64,000 nucleotides of DNA. Source: Arctopsyche grandis (taxonomy: Eukaryota; Arthropoda; Insecta; Trichoptera; Hydropsychidae). The translations under genes and the position numbers were made by a program. Positions within the stretch are counted from its first letter, which is position 1. Each line of letters starts with the position of its first letter. This document shows positions 63,771-64,000 of this stretch, piece by piece. Under the pieces are notes generated by a model. That model did no database searches. It saw nothing but the letters and a program-made list of their open reading frames with translations, and had not been told where the DNA came from. The DNA is taken from positions 15,418,001-15,482,000 of the forward strand of contig NC_135365.1 in assembly GCF_051622035.1 (NCBI RefSeq). The letters are read 5' to 3'.

Positions 63771-64000
63771 AAAAAGACGGAAATCTCTCTGTGTGTGTGT
63801 GTGTGTGTCCTAACACTCACCGAACATAATGAAAGAATCGATAAAAATCGATAAATTCATTTTTCGACGAGACGCTTTGTCGCGACTCGAACCGATCACC
63901 CATCACTCAAATACCCTCTTATAGGTGTATTCAAGGTTGGGAGTTAACCATTGATGTATAATACACTAGATCTGCCCTCACGTCTTATACTGGTCTCCCT
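63771..64000 (+). repeat. Start of a dispersed repeat cut by the window edge
   Basis: AAAAAGACGGAAATCTCTCT followed by (GT)n and a less AT-rich body (GACGAGACGCTTTGTCGCGA, CGAACCGATCACCCATCACT) has the look of a dispersed insect repeat. No second copy is present in the window, so this is a judgement by style only. Confidence 0.4.

Overview
The window looks like nuclear DNA of an insect. It is AT-rich, with ATG/TAC-rich microsatellites, GT-AG introns of tens of bases to several kilobases, and insect-type LINE, hAT and SINE-like repeats. I cannot assign the order from sequence alone. There are no bacterial features, no CRISPR array and no rRNA gene. All gene models were built by hand from reading frame, splice phase and family resemblance. 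Six of the seven named genes are complete in coding sequence and close in frame across all their introns.

Layout. 1-755 (+): the 3' end of an ABCA-type ABC transporter. 2690-11265 (-): an SV2-like major facilitator transporter, 11 coding exons, 517 aa. 11266-29672: about 18 kb without a recognised gene, packed with repeats (hAT elements and their small derivatives, tRNA-headed SINEs, RTE-type LINE ends) plus one orphan 193-codon ORF at 18739-19320 (-). 29673-33054 (+): an SLC45 proton-coupled sugar transporter, 9 exons, 665 aa. 35321-36565 (+): a NATD1-type small GNAT acetyltransferase, 3 exons, 120 aa, with a possible mitochondrial leader. 38088-43020 (+): TTC21B/IFT139, the TPR subunit of intraflagellar transport complex A, 13 exons, 1330 aa, with a perfect RFX X-box just upstream. 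43760-48592 (-): an M1 aminopeptidase N-like ectoenzyme, 15 coding exons, 1123 aa. 48593-58662: about 10 kb of repeats and unassigned DNA, including a jockey-like LINE. 58663-62632 (-): a 1286-aa adhesion GPCR with two coding exons. 62633-64000: unassigned, with a repeat at the edge.

The genes do not form a pathway. Several encode membrane transporters or ectoenzymes (ABCA, SV2-like, SLC45, APN), next to a ciliary gene, a small acetyltransferase and a receptor. The most informative points are the X-box, the unusual receptor ectodomain (signal peptide, lectin-like, Ig-like, HormR-like, GPS, 7TM), and a set of DNA transposons whose ends can be fixed by target-site duplications. These include two 219-bp palindromic elements with 3-bp TAA/TTA duplications, hAT elements with 8-bp duplications, and nested insertions that give a relative age order.
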